Below are positions 48,801-56,584 of a stretch of 64,000 bases of DNA, piece after piece. Position 1 is the first letter of the stretch. Every line of letters starts with the position of its first letter. The position numbers and the translations under genes were made by a program. Origin of the DNA: Actinoallomurus sp963736325 (GTDB taxonomy: Bacteria; Actinomycetota; Actinomycetes; Streptosporangiales; Streptosporangiaceae). Below the pieces are notes generated by a model. That model had not been told where the DNA came from. It saw only the letters and a list, made by a program, of their open reading frames with translations, and made no database searches. Location: assembly GCA_963736325.1 (NCBI GenBank), contig CAVTOG010000010.1, forward strand, positions 434,001 through 498,000, in the 5' to 3' direction.

Positions 48801-49056
48801 CTGGGCCGACGTCCTCGACGTCGACCGGGTCGGGACGCGGGATGACTTCTTCCAGCTCGGCGGCCACTTCACGCTCGCCGCCCGGGTGCACTCGCGTATT
48901 CAGGACGAGCTGGACATCGATCTGCCCCTGAGCGCGCTGTTCGACGCCACGACGCTCACCGAGCTCGCGGCCGAAGTCGAACGGGCGGTCCAAGAGGACG
49001 TCGCGCGGCTTTCCGACGCCGAAGTCGACGCAATGCTCAGCGAGGAAGGTACGTGA
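45811..49056 (+). CDS. decayed NRPS-like protein (A*-PCP-C*-PCP*)
   Basis: 1081 aa if started at the coupled ATG 45811; the frame stays open back to 45568. In order: an A-domain relic (MTYRERVPLLADRLRQ; VTSGPPKGVTD where TSGSTGxPKG is expected; SFDVAVVQP; YGPTTAT; HRIEPGR) with several in-frame deletions; a carrier domain (DDFSWSGGRSAPG); and a C-domain with HRIACDDWS instead of HHxxxDG, so the catalytic second His is Arg. A second carrier domain reads FFQLGGHFTLA, so the phosphopantetheine Ser is Phe. Peptide synthesis is very unlikely. Either a pseudogene whose frame survives by GC bias, or a pseudoenzyme. Its stop overlaps the hydrolase start. Confidence 0.75.
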   Translation: MTYRERVPLLADRLRQGLGPGPLVETCAPSGFVVSLPGVPLDPVYPAELPGHMPHASGAALLLTGVDPRPAMPRATADSCPGVGEPPPATGHLIDADVLASCRHPVNACVTSGPPKGVTDTSVTNLTVAVRERPGIGPGRTLVPVPTVSFDVAVVQPFVRLVGGWVVIADREVTTAAFLPVPLPESCGANVLRATWHMPRLCGWSPTPTLITMYGERLSPDRPWDTYGPTTATRRGGTPRPVTATTAYLLDEDGRLVPVELFIGGTDPARAYLRLPAERLVPAPFSGDLTRRHPYGTVEIGCHRIEPGRTALPDVRLAVAHPVPAAPDTLRPVLYAVAEEESSLLPTETRVALAARLSEHMAAYEPPLTSNREAPPASIRAADPTPRTAPSAPTTATGPTPRTPAERRVAAVLVEGRGHERAGAHDDFSWSGGRSAPGVRTASRPRAVSGVDVPARLSFEVAKVERVARFADDVSVPGIGAVAHVTPASSGQRRLWSLDRSRPWYLVPISLRLRGELDVDALVHALRGLTTRHEVLRTRYAAVGGELMQLVDPPQPVRLEREDLRGLSAGERERRLAVFVTRASSRPFRLGEEIPFRAHLAKLGEDDHALVVLIHRIACDDWSMDVIARELRELYRAEIAGGCPALERRPVQFADFAAWQRTWLDGDDAATQLAYWRERLDGLTPTELPCDRPRPARRDATDGSAVPNDRPQPAWRDTTNDSALPDDRPSPARPGTTAGSVGFSVPASLARAVLDLGRDERATPFMTMLAVFCLLLAGRTGRDDVAVGTTVAARTRPELENLVGCFVNSVVLRADLSGCSCFADLLAQTRDTTLGALANQDLPIERLAAELSVAPDPLFQVGFELEGSAGPSFALHGVEAEPIPLGRRPAELDLTLHLAERDDGSYVGDIEYATARFDRRTVEDMAGEFVELLVRVAASPQTPPRLLATATATATGTGTGRTGEPAGASGAPVIDQLVASEEYTAPRTAAEKIIAGIWADVLDVDRVGTRDDFFQLGGHFTLAARVHSRIQDELDIDLPLSALFDATTLTELAAEVERAVQEDVARLSDAEVDAMLSEEGT
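47881..48036 (+). repeat. 54-bp tandem repeats inside C-domain
   Basis: Three imperfect copies start at 47881, 47935 and 47989. Each encodes D-R-P-x-P-A-x-R-x-x-T/A followed by a variable tail. They repeat the segment that occurs once in ordinary condensation domains (LPTDRPRPA), so the domain's crossover region has been expanded. Confidence 0.75.
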
Positions 49057-50228
49057 TGAGCGACCCAGGGAACACCGGGCGGGTATCGGCCGAACGGCTG
49101 CTGGAGGACCTGGCCACCCTCGCAACCTTCGGGGCACGCCCCGACGGCGGCGTCGACCGGGTGGCCGGGTCGACGGCGGACCGCGCCGCCCGCGCCTGGC
49201 TGGCGCGGCGCATCGAGGAGGCCGGGCTCTACGCGTGGCACGACGAGATCGGCAACGTGTTCGGGCGTACGCGGACGAGCGAGGGGCCGTGGCTGCTGTC
49301 CGGCTCGCACTCCGACACGGTGCCCGCCGGCGGCCGGCTCGACGGGGCGTACGGGGTGATCGCGGCGCTGGAGGTGCTGCGCACCCTGCACGAGGCCGGG
49401 CATCCGGCGGCCGACTCGATGGAGATGGTCAGCTTCTGGGACGAGGAGGGCGCCTCACCCTCCTCCCCCGGCGGCCTGACCGGGTCCACCGCGCTGTGCG
49501 ACGGCGATCACATCCGCGACATCGACTCCTACCTCGAACTCCACATCGAGCAGGGCCCGCGCATGGAGGCGGCCGGGCTGGACCTGGTGATGGTCGAGGG
49601 CATCGTCGGCGTCGACCGCCACCGGCTGGAGGTCACCGGCGTCACCAACCACGCGGGTACGACGCCGATGGCCGACCGCGCGGACGCGGGCCGTGCGGCG
49701 TCGAAGATCTCGGCGCGTACCCATGAGGTGGCACTCGGCGCCGACCCGACGATGGTCGCCAACGTCGGCTGCCTGGACCTCCTGCCCGGCTCACCGAACG
49801 TCATCCCGGGCCGCGCGACCCTCGTCGTGGAGTTCCGCGCCTGTGAGACGGCGTCGCTCGACGCCGCGGCGGCCGGGCTGCGCGCCCTGGCGTACCAGAT
49901 GGCGAGCGAGGAGCGCTGCTCCGTCACGATGGAGCGGATCTCCCGCAAGCCCGTCATCCGCTTCGACCCGGGAATGTGCGACGCGATCGAACGTTCGTGC
50001 CGCGCGACCGGCCGTCCGATGGGCCGGATGATGAGCTACGCCGGCCACGACGCGAGCGTGATGGGCCTGAACGTCCCGACGGGGATGGTGTTCGTGCCCA
50101 GCACGGGCGGCATCAGCCACGCCCCGGAGGAGTCCACACCGCCGCACCAGCTCGTCCTCGGCTGCCAGACCCTGCTCCAGGCCGTCGTGGAGGTTCACCG
50201 CGCCCACCCGGCCCGCGACCCGCACTGA
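49056..50228 (+). CDS. M20-family Zn hydrolase (allantoate/N-carbamoyl amino acid amidohydrolase type)
   Basis: 390 aa HyuC/AllC-like enzyme that removes carbamoyl or ureido groups from N-carbamoyl amino acids or allantoate. The metal ligands are all visible: His in GSHSDTV (about residue 86), Asp in RLDGAYGV, the Glu pair in WDEEGA, His in ELHIEQGP and His in GISHAPEE. The dimerisation lid has VTNHAGTTPM. The ATG overlaps the NRPS-like stop (TGATG), with AGGAAGG upstream; a GTG 3 bases earlier is an alternative. Despite the decayed neighbour it looks intact. Confidence 0.92.
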   Translation: MSDPGNTGRVSAERLLEDLATLATFGARPDGGVDRVAGSTADRAARAWLARRIEEAGLYAWHDEIGNVFGRTRTSEGPWLLSGSHSDTVPAGGRLDGAYGVIAALEVLRTLHEAGHPAADSMEMVSFWDEEGASPSSPGGLTGSTALCDGDHIRDIDSYLELHIEQGPRMEAAGLDLVMVEGIVGVDRHRLEVTGVTNHAGTTPMADRADAGRAASKISARTHEVALGADPTMVANVGCLDLLPGSPNVIPGRATLVVEFRACETASLDAAAAGLRALAYQMASEERCSVTMERISRKPVIRFDPGMCDAIERSCRATGRPMGRMMSYAGHDASVMGLNVPTGMVFVPSTGGISHAPEESTPPHQLVLGCQTLLQAVVEVHRAHPARDPH

Positions 50229-50396
50229 CCGCCCCCGGCCCCGTGACCACCCGAATGGTCGCGGGGCCGCCGGTCGCGCGTCTGCTCCCCGGAGCAGGGG
50301 CACCCGCCCGCATGGAACACGCCTACCACCTCGGGCACGGCCGGAAGGGGATCGTCCACCGGATCCTCTCCCTCCGCAGCCGACGGAGCTCGCGCG

Positions 50397-50732
50397 TCAG
50401 TCGGCGACCCGCCGTTCGAACACCCGCGCGTCGACGCGCGCCGGGTCGATGCGGAGCCGGTAGCCGGCCGGATCGGTACGTACGAGGCTCTGGTCGCCGA
50501 GGGTTCGCCGCAGGCACGACACCTGCCGCCGTACCTGGGTCTCCGCCGTCGCGGGCGGATCCTCGTCCCACAGCGCGTCGATCAGCCGGTACGTCGGCAC
50601 CGTACGGTTCACATGAAGCGCGAGAATCGCGATCAGAGCGCGTTGAAGCCTGCCGCTCAGTCGCAGAACCCTGCCCTTCGCCGATAGTTCGACAGTGCCC
50701 AGAATTCGAATCTCGGTATCGCCGTCTCGCAT
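50397..50732 (-). CDS. SARP-type DNA-binding domain protein, truncated
   Basis: 111 aa. It matches the OmpR/PhoB-like winged helix of Streptomyces antibiotic regulatory proteins (EIRILGTVELSAKGRVLRLSGRLQRALIAILALHVNRTVPTYRLIDALWDEDPPATAETQVRRQVSCLRRTLGD). It stops just where the bacterial transcriptional activation domain would begin (VDARVFERRVAD). The start at 50732 follows GGGGGAGAAAGC. Only 37 bp separate it from the divergent secreted-protein gene, so the promoters must interleave. It is either a deletion remnant or a minimal DNA-binding antagonist. Confidence 0.8.
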   Translation of the reverse strand: MRDGDTEIRILGTVELSAKGRVLRLSGRLQRALIAILALHVNRTVPTYRLIDALWDEDPPATAETQVRRQVSCLRRTLGDQSLVRTDPAGYRLRIDPARVDARVFERRVAD

Positions 50733-50769
50733 GCTTTCTCCCCCGGTCATCTCGAAAGGAAGAGGAATC

Positions 50770-51123
50770 ATGCGAACGAAGCGCCTCCTCGCGGGAATCG
50801 CGCTGACCGCCGGTCTCGGCGGCTCGGCCATGGCATTCGCCTCGCCCGCCAGCGCGGACAGCTGCTTCTGGGAGAACGCGGGCCAGTCGCGGCCGAAGGT
50901 GTGTTACACGGAGAACATCCAGGACTTCGCCGGGTTGAAGTTCTCCGACGGTCACGCCATCCAGACGACGGCCAGCTCGTGGCAGAACACGAACGACGTC
51001 TGGAACGACATCGTCTACTCCGAGCGGAACTACAGCGGCCAGGAGCAGGAGCTCGAGGACGAGTCCCGCGGAAGCCTCGACAGCGGGATCAACAACCACC
51101 TCGGCTCGTACGACGCCTGGTGA
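50770..51123 (+). CDS. secreted small protein (I36 inhibitor / beta-gamma-crystallin-like)
   Basis: 117 aa with a Sec signal (MRTKRLLAGIALTAGLGGSAMAFASPASA, cleavage about residue 29). The mature part has two Cys (DSCFWEN; PKVCYTEN) and the YSERNYSGQEQEL pattern. This resembles the crystallin/streptomyces-type inhibitor fold of peptidase-inhibitor family I36 proteins. It is exported; the target is unknown. AAAGGAAGAGGAA precedes the ATG. A 15-bp-stem terminator follows. Confidence 0.8.
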   Translation: MRTKRLLAGIALTAGLGGSAMAFASPASADSCFWENAGQSRPKVCYTENIQDFAGLKFSDGHAIQTTASSWQNTNDVWNDIVYSERNYSGQEQELEDESRGSLDSGINNHLGSYDAW

Positions 51124-51138
51124 CCTTGTTCCATGACG

Positions 51139-51173
51139 CCGCTGCCGGGCCCCTCTCCGGGGCCCGGCAGCGG
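51139..51173 (+). terminator. hairpin terminator
   Basis: CCGCTGCCGGGCCCC and GGGGCCCGGCAGCGG form a perfect 15-bp stem around TCTCC, 16 bp past the secreted-protein stop. Confidence 0.8.
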
Positions 51174-51195
51174 CCGTTCGGCGAAGGAGATGACA

Positions 51196-51608
51196 ATGAG
51201 AGGGATCGCCGGCGCGACGCTGGTGTTCTGCCTGGCCCTCACCGGATGCGCGGGCGGCGGCGGTTCGGAGGTCACGCGGCCCGCGACCATGCCCCTGGAC
51301 GCGTACGCGCGGCCTTCACGGAATGGAGCGGGTGCATGAGAAAGGCCGGTTACCGTTATTCGAGCCCGCAGGAAGCGATCCGCGATCCCGCTTTCACCGA
51401 CGGCCGTGACCACCACGTCACAAAAACCGAAATCGCCACCGCCGTCGCGGACGTCCGCTGCAAGAGGACGACCGGCCTCATCGCCATCTGGACGGGCGTC
51501 GAAATCGCCTACCAACGCCTGGCCATCACCCAGAACCGAACCCGCCTCACCGCCGCCCGCGCCTTCCTCGGCATCCGCCTGCGAAACGCCACAGGACCGA
51601 GCGCCTGA
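51196..51608 (+). pseudogene. frameshifted lipoprotein gene
   Basis: The ATG at 51196 (GAAGGAG upstream) encodes a lipoprotein signal with lipobox LTGC. This frame ends at 51339. The rest of a typical actinobacterial lipoprotein (FTEWSGCMRKAGYRYSSP, then EIATAVADVRCKRTTGL) lies in another frame from about 51310 to 51608. A one- or two-base change near 51305-51315 explains the split. An ATG at 51336 overlaps the first stop (ATGA), so the second piece could be translated by coupling, but without a signal peptide. Confidence 0.75.
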
Positions 51609-51643
51609 ATGCCGGTGACTCCCTGAGATGGGAGAATCCGTTC

Positions 51644-52420
51644 ATGGCAGATCTCGGCAGCGTTCTGTGGATCGGCGGTCCGCCCGCCTCGGGCAAGACG
51701 TCCGTGGCGCGGCTGGTGGCGCGGCGGTATGGGCTGCGCTGGTACAACGCCGACGCGCGTACCTGGGAGCACCGCGATCGGGCCATCGCGGGCGGGAACG
51801 AAGCTGCGATCCGGTGGGAGGCGATGGAGCCGGCGAAGCGCTGGGTGGCGCCGGTCGAGGAGATGCTGGCGATGTCGCTGAACCGCGAGCGCGGGCCGAT
51901 GGTCGCCGATGACGTGCGGGCGCTGCCGGACGCGCCGCTGACCATCGTCGAAGGCACCCCCGTCACTCCGGAGATCGCCGGCGACCGTGCCGTGTGGCTG
52001 ATGCCCGGCGCGGACGTGCTGGAGGAACGGCTCGACGAGCGGCGGATGACCGGCGGGCGGAAAGAGCTGTACCTGGCCCTGGCGGACGAGATCGCGCGAC
52101 AGATCGACGGTGCCAGGACGCTCACGGCGGACGGCGACCTGGAGGAAACGGTCGCTCAGGTCGAGGAGGTCTTCGCCGACGCGCTCGCCGAGGGGCCGGT
52201 CGCCGCCACCGTCGTGGAGCGGCGCGCGCTGCTCCGGTACGCGAACCGGGCCGCCGTCGACCAGCACCTGGCGTTCTTCGCGCGTCCCTGGTCACCCGGT
52301 GACGCGCGTACGACCGTCTTCGGGTTCGTCTGCGAGTGCGGGGACCCCGCCTGCGAGGCCTTCATCGACCTGGCCATCGCCGACTTCCCCGACGGCCCGC
52401 TGCTGTCGCCTACGCACTGA
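51644..52420 (+). CDS. P-loop ATP-binding protein
   Basis: 258 aa. The N-terminus has Walker A WIGGPPASGKTSVAR (about residues 9-23) in a small AAA/kinase-like domain. An internal acidic and helical middle follows (DVLEERLDERRMTGGRKELYLALADEIARQIDG). A C-terminal cysteine-containing segment (VCECGDPACEAFIDLA) resembles the zinc-like tail of actinobacterial adenylate-kinase-like proteins. It may phosphorylate a small substrate. The last 11 bp overlap the convergent amidohydrolase gene. Confidence 0.8.
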   Translation: MADLGSVLWIGGPPASGKTSVARLVARRYGLRWYNADARTWEHRDRAIAGGNEAAIRWEAMEPAKRWVAPVEEMLAMSLNRERGPMVADDVRALPDAPLTIVEGTPVTPEIAGDRAVWLMPGADVLEERLDERRMTGGRKELYLALADEIARQIDGARTLTADGDLEETVAQVEEVFADALAEGPVAATVVERRALLRYANRAAVDQHLAFFARPWSPGDARTTVFGFVCECGDPACEAFIDLAIADFPDGPLLSPTH

Positions 52421-54047
52421 AGACGCGCCGCCCGCCGACGAACGTCTGGAGGACCCGCGTCGACCCGATCGCCTCCGGCGGCCCGTCGAACGGGTCGCGG
52501 TCGAGTACCACCAGGTCCGCCAGGAGGCCGCGGGCGATGACGCCGGTGTCGTCCAGGTGGTTCACGTACGCGCCGCCCGCCGTGTAGGCGGCCAGGGCGG
52601 TGCCGAGGTCGAGGCGCTGGTCCGGCAGGAACACCGGGGCGTCCGAGCCGGGGAGCCGCCGGTTCACCGCGACGTGCATGCCCTGGATCGGGTCGGGGCT
52701 GCTGACCGGCCAGTCGCTGCCGGCCGCGAGTGTCGCGCCGGCGCGGAACAGGTCGCCGAACGGGTACTGGCACGCGGCGCGCGCGGGGCTGAGGAACGGG
52801 ATGGTCAGCTCGTCCATCTGCGGCTCGTGCGCCGCCCAGAGCGGCTGCAGGTTCGCCGAGGCGCCGACCGTACGGAAGCGCGGGACGTCTTCGGGGTCCA
52901 CGACCTGCAGGTGGGCGAGGTGGGGCCTCGTGTCGGTACGGCCGTTGGCGGCGCGTGCCGCCTCGACCGCGTCGAGGGCCTCGCGTACGGCGCGGTCGCC
53001 CAGCGCGTGGAAGTGCACCTGGAAGCCGTGCGCGTCGAGTGCGGTGACGTACGTCTTGAGCGCCTCGGGCTCGACGAAGGAGATGCCGCTGTCGTCCGAC
53101 GCGCAGCCGCACTCGGTGAGGTACGGGCCGAGCATGGCCGCGGTGCGGTTCTCCGCGATGCCGTCCTGCATGATCTTCACGCTGGTGGCGCTCATGCGGC
53201 CGGCGGTGAGCAGCTCGCGCCGTGCGACGAGCTCGGGGATCTGCTCGGTCCCGCGCGAGCGGTCCCACCACAGCGCGCCGACGACGCGCGCGGTCAGTGT
53301 CCCGTCGCGTGCGGCGGTGGCGTACGCGGGGCCGGCGTCGGCCATGAGCGGGCTGTCCCCGACGATGGCGTCCTGCCAGGCGGTGATCCCGTACGAGTGC
53401 AGCAGGTCCTGGGCCCGCAGGAGCGCGGCGAGGAGCTCCTTGGCGGACGGGCGCGGCACGAGGTCGCCGACCAGGCGCATCGCGCCCTCTTGCAGCATCC
53501 CGGACGGGCGCCCCGCCGCGTCGCGCTCGACGCGCCCGTCGGAGGGGTCGGGCGTCGCGGCGGTGACGCCGGCCAGCTCCAGGGCGCGGGTGTTGACCCA
53601 GGCGCCGTGGTGGTCGCGGTTGACGAGGTAGACGGGCCGGGAGGGGATGAGGTCGTCGAGCCGCTCCCGCGTCGGCCTACCACCGGGGAATGCCTCCAGC
53701 GACCACCCGCCGCCGGTGATCCAGGGTGATTCCGGGTGCGCGTCGGCGTACGCGCGGATCCGCCGTGCGTACTCCTCCGCCGTCACCTCGCCGGAGAGGT
53801 CGCACTGGACCAGCTCGGTACCGCCGCCGACCGGGTGCACGTGGGCGTCCTGGAACCCGGGCACGAGCAGCCGCCCGGCCAGGTCGACGACCTCGGTGCG
53901 CGGGCCGATGAGGTCACGCACCTCGTCGTGGCCGACGGCGACGATCCGTTCCCCGCGCACGGCGACCGTGGTGGCGCGGCTGCGCGCGGCGTCGGCGGTG
54001 TGCACGGGGCCGCCGGTGAAGACGAGGTCGGCGGAGGTCTCCGGCAT
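52410..54047 (-). CDS. amidohydrolase (YtcJ-like)
   Basis: 545 aa metal-dependent amidohydrolase of the YtcJ/NfdA type. The binuclear-site motif is FQDAHVHP (about residue 70). Further ligands lie in VHFHALGDRAV (His about 348) and HLAHLQVVD, and the terminal Asp in GSDWPVSSPDP. It hydrolyses N-acyl, amide or formamide bonds; the natural substrate is unknown. It lies 48 bp after a GntR regulator on the same strand, the last gene of a threonine-synthase-led run. Confidence 0.93.
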   Translation of the reverse strand: MPETSADLVFTGGPVHTADAARSRATTVAVRGERIVAVGHDEVRDLIGPRTEVVDLAGRLLVPGFQDAHVHPVGGGTELVQCDLSGEVTAEEYARRIRAYADAHPESPWITGGGWSLEAFPGGRPTRERLDDLIPSRPVYLVNRDHHGAWVNTRALELAGVTAATPDPSDGRVERDAAGRPSGMLQEGAMRLVGDLVPRPSAKELLAALLRAQDLLHSYGITAWQDAIVGDSPLMADAGPAYATAARDGTLTARVVGALWWDRSRGTEQIPELVARRELLTAGRMSATSVKIMQDGIAENRTAAMLGPYLTECGCASDDSGISFVEPEALKTYVTALDAHGFQVHFHALGDRAVREALDAVEAARAANGRTDTRPHLAHLQVVDPEDVPRFRTVGASANLQPLWAAHEPQMDELTIPFLSPARAACQYPFGDLFRAGATLAAGSDWPVSSPDPIQGMHVAVNRRLPGSDAPVFLPDQRLDLGTALAAYTAGGAYVNHLDDTGVIARGLLADLVVLDRDPFDGPPEAIGSTRVLQTFVGGRRVFSA

Positions 54048-54095
54048 GGCCGCTCCTTCGTTCGGGCCCGGACGGGCGCCGGGAGAAGCCCATCC

Positions 54096-54755
54096 TCACC
54101 CGTCGGGGAGGATCTTCTCCAGGGCCCGGATGACCTGCGCGACGTGGCGGCGTGTCGCGTGCTCGGCCGCCGAGGTGTCGCCCGAGGACAGCGCGTCCAG
54201 GATCTCGGTGTGCTCGTCGAGTCCGGCCTGCGGGCGTCCGGGCACCGCGACGGTCAGGCTGTGCCCGAGGCGCAGCTGCGCGCCGAGCAGGTCGGCGATG
54301 CCCATCAGGCGCCGGTTGGACGAGCCCTGCCAGATGAGCGCGTGGAACTCACGGTCGAGCGCGGCGTAGCTCTCCACGTCGCCCTTGTCCAGCGCGGTCC
54401 GCTGGCCGTCGACCAGCTCACGAAGGCGGGCGATCAGCTCGGGAGGCCTGGTGCACGCGACGTCGCGCGCCGCGAGGGAGTCGACCGCCGAGCGCAGCTC
54501 GTAGATGTCGCGCATGTCGGTGACGGTCAGCTCGGCGACGAAGTACCCGGCGTGCTTGCGCGCCACCAGGAACCCCTCGCGTTCGAGGATCGCCAGCGCC
54601 GCCTTGACCGGGGTCGGCGAGATGCCGAGGCGCTCGGTGAAGGGACGCACCGTAACCCGCTCGCCGGGCAGTAACGAACGCTCCAGCACGGCTTCGCGCA
54701 CCGCCTCGTAGGCAGAGCGTACGAGGCCGCTCTCCTCGGGAACCCGCTCGGTCAC
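54096..54755 (-). CDS. GntR/FCD-family regulator
   Basis: 219 aa. The N-terminal winged helix (YEAVREAVLERSLLPGERVTVRPFTERLGISPTPVKAALAILEREGFLVARKHAGYFV) and the C-terminal FCD ligand domain are clear. The latter has ELRSAVDSLAAR, the metal-binding D..FH..I pattern in ALDREFHALIWQGSSN and HTEILDALSSGD. Such regulators respond to carboxylates or amino-acid derivatives. It starts at a GTG overlapping the stop of a penicillin-acylase remnant. It probably controls the neighbouring threonine-synthase/amidohydrolase run. Confidence 0.93.
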   Translation of the reverse strand: MTERVPEESGLVRSAYEAVREAVLERSLLPGERVTVRPFTERLGISPTPVKAALAILEREGFLVARKHAGYFVAELTVTDMRDIYELRSAVDSLAARDVACTRPPELIARLRELVDGQRTALDKGDVESYAALDREFHALIWQGSSNRRLMGIADLLGAQLRLGHSLTVAVPGRPQAGLDEHTEILDALSSGDTSAAEHATRRHVAQVIRALEKILPDG

Positions 54756-55030
54756 CGTTCACCTCCGACGCGCATCGGTACCAGCCGATGCCGTCTCCAC
54801 TCTTCCAGTTGGTCAGCGTAGTGCCGGTCGCCGTGATGTCCGGACGCACCTCCCGGGATCACCCAGCCGGACGCGCCGAGATCCGCGAGGTCCAGCACCT
54901 GCCGGTACACCGACAGGTTCGTGATGGCGAAGGACGCGTCCTCGGGCCAGGCGTACGCGCCGTTCTGGATCGTCTCGTTGTCCCCGCCGATGCCGTTACG
55001 CGCACGCAGTCGCTTCATGATCAGATCCAA
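54752..55030 (-). pseudogene. penicillin acylase C-terminal remnant
   Basis: About 90 codons matching only the extreme C-terminus of penicillin/N-acyl-homoserine lactone acylases (SFAITNLSVYRQVLDLADLGASGWVIPGGASGHHGDRHYADQL...RLVPM). A full enzyme has some 750-800 residues with an N-terminal nucleophile Ser, none of which remains. The ORF can start at TTG 55030 or ATG 55018. It sits 4 bp from the threonine synthase gene and overlaps the GntR start, so the deletion left an operon junction. Confidence 0.8.
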
Positions 55031-55034
55031 TCCG

Positions 55035-56261
55035 CTAGGCGTTCGAGCGGCCGGGGATACGACCGTCTTTCGCCAGCAGGGGAACGTCGAGCGGAACGGT
55101 CTCGGGGTACTTGACGCCGGCGCCGGTGTTGAGCACGACGACCTCGTCGCCTGCGGCGACCAGGCCTTCTTCCTTGAGCCGGCCGAGCGCGGCGAAGCAG
55201 GCGGCGCCCTCGGGGCAGATGAACGCGCCCTCCAGAGAGGCGACCTCGACCTGCGCGGCCAGGAGCTCCTCGTCGGTGACCGCGATCGCGGTGCCGCCGG
55301 TCGCGTAGACGGCGTCCAGCACGAGGAAGTCGCCCAGCGCCTTGGGCACGGTGATGCCGAACGCGACCGTACGCGCGTCGGGGAAGGGCTCGCTCTCCCG
55401 GTCGCCGCGCTCGAAGGCCCGCACGATCGGCGCGCAGCCGGTGGCCTGCACGGCGACCAGGCGCGGCAGGTCGCCGGTCACCCAGCCGAGTTCGAGCAGC
55501 TCGCGCAGTGCCTTGTGGATGCCGATGATGCCGACCCCGCCGCCGGTCGGGTACAGGATCACGTCGGGCATGCGCCAGCCGAGCTGCTCGGCGATCTCGT
55601 ACCCCATCGTCTTCTTGCCTTCGAGGCGGTAGGGCTCCTTGAGGGTGGAGACCTCCTGGTAGCCGCCTCGCTCCACCACCGCCGCGGCGACCAGCTTCCC
55701 GGCGTCGCCGATGAGACCGTCCACCCGGTAGAGCTCGGCGCCGCACACCTGGCACTCGGCCATGGTGATGGCGGGCGCGTCGTCCGGCATCGCGATCAGG
55801 CTCTCCATGCCGGCGCGTGCCGCGTACAGGGCCCACGCCGCGCCGGCGTTGCCGTTCGTGGGCATGGCCACGCCCGTGACGCCCAGCTCGGCGGCGCGCG
55901 ACACTCCGACCGCCGCGCCACGCGCCTTGAACGTGCCGGTGGGCACGAGCCCCTCGTCCTTCATGAGCAGCCGGGGCAGCCCGGCGCGCTTCCCGTACGC
56001 GGGCATCGGCAGCAGCGGGGTCATCCCCTCGCCGAGGCTGACGACGCGGTCCTCGGACCGCACCGGCAGCACCTCGTGGTACTTCCAGAGCGTCGGCGCG
56101 CGCCCGGCGACCTCCTCGCGAGTGACGCTCGCCCGTACTCGCTCCAGGTCGTACCTGGCCAGCAGGGGCGCGCCCGCCGCGGAGACGCCCTGCAGGACGT
56201 CGGCGTCGTACCGCTCGCCGGTGCGGGAGCACTCGAGGTGACTGAGGAACGAGTAGGTCAC
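55035..56261 (-). CDS. thrC: threonine synthase
   Basis: 408 aa PLP enzyme of the fold-type II family that converts O-phosphohomoserine to threonine. PLP lysine is in PTGTFKARGA (about residue 107). Other family segments are VSLGEGMTPLL, the phosphate-binding glycine loop PTGGGVGIIG and MPTNGNAGAAWA. It has the N-terminal rubredoxin-like segment (SHLECSRTGERYDAD) seen in this subgroup, but only one Cys of the usual set. The GTG start follows GAGGAG. As a second copy next to a GntR regulator and amidohydrolase it may serve a catabolic or specialised role. Confidence 0.9.
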   Translation of the reverse strand: MTYSFLSHLECSRTGERYDADVLQGVSAAGAPLLARYDLERVRASVTREEVAGRAPTLWKYHEVLPVRSEDRVVSLGEGMTPLLPMPAYGKRAGLPRLLMKDEGLVPTGTFKARGAAVGVSRAAELGVTGVAMPTNGNAGAAWALYAARAGMESLIAMPDDAPAITMAECQVCGAELYRVDGLIGDAGKLVAAAVVERGGYQEVSTLKEPYRLEGKKTMGYEIAEQLGWRMPDVILYPTGGGVGIIGIHKALRELLELGWVTGDLPRLVAVQATGCAPIVRAFERGDRESEPFPDARTVAFGITVPKALGDFLVLDAVYATGGTAIAVTDEELLAAQVEVASLEGAFICPEGAACFAALGRLKEEGLVAAGDEVVVLNTGAGVKYPETVPLDVPLLAKDGRIPGRSNA

Positions 56262-56584
56262 GGAGGTTCTCCTCGCGGGGGGACGTGGAGCAGGGTTCCG
56301 GCAATATTGGATCCAAAACGCGGGCATCGTCAACACTCTGTCCACGATCCGGACATCTCAGGCAATCGGGGCGTGGCACGGAAAGGAGCTTCGTAAACAT
56401 CGGAAATGGACCATCGATCGGGCGGGTGACATTCCACTCACCTCCTATCGATGACAACTTCCGGCGATCGCGGTCGCGGCCCCGTCGGCTTACTCTGACG
56501 TCGGAGGACCTGCCGGCGCTGCGGGATAAAACCCGCGAATACCTACCAATCGATCCTTTTGCGTTCAATGCCCGGGGGCAGCAA
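56262..56584. promoter_or_regulatory. divergent intergenic region with GntR-like operator
   Basis: 323 bp between thrC and the HD-GYP gene. The perfect palindrome TTGGATCCAA at 56307-56316 lies about 46 bp before the thrC start and has the size of FCD/GntR operators. A GCGGG/CCCGC hairpin is near 56520. No gene was seen. Confidence 0.45.
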
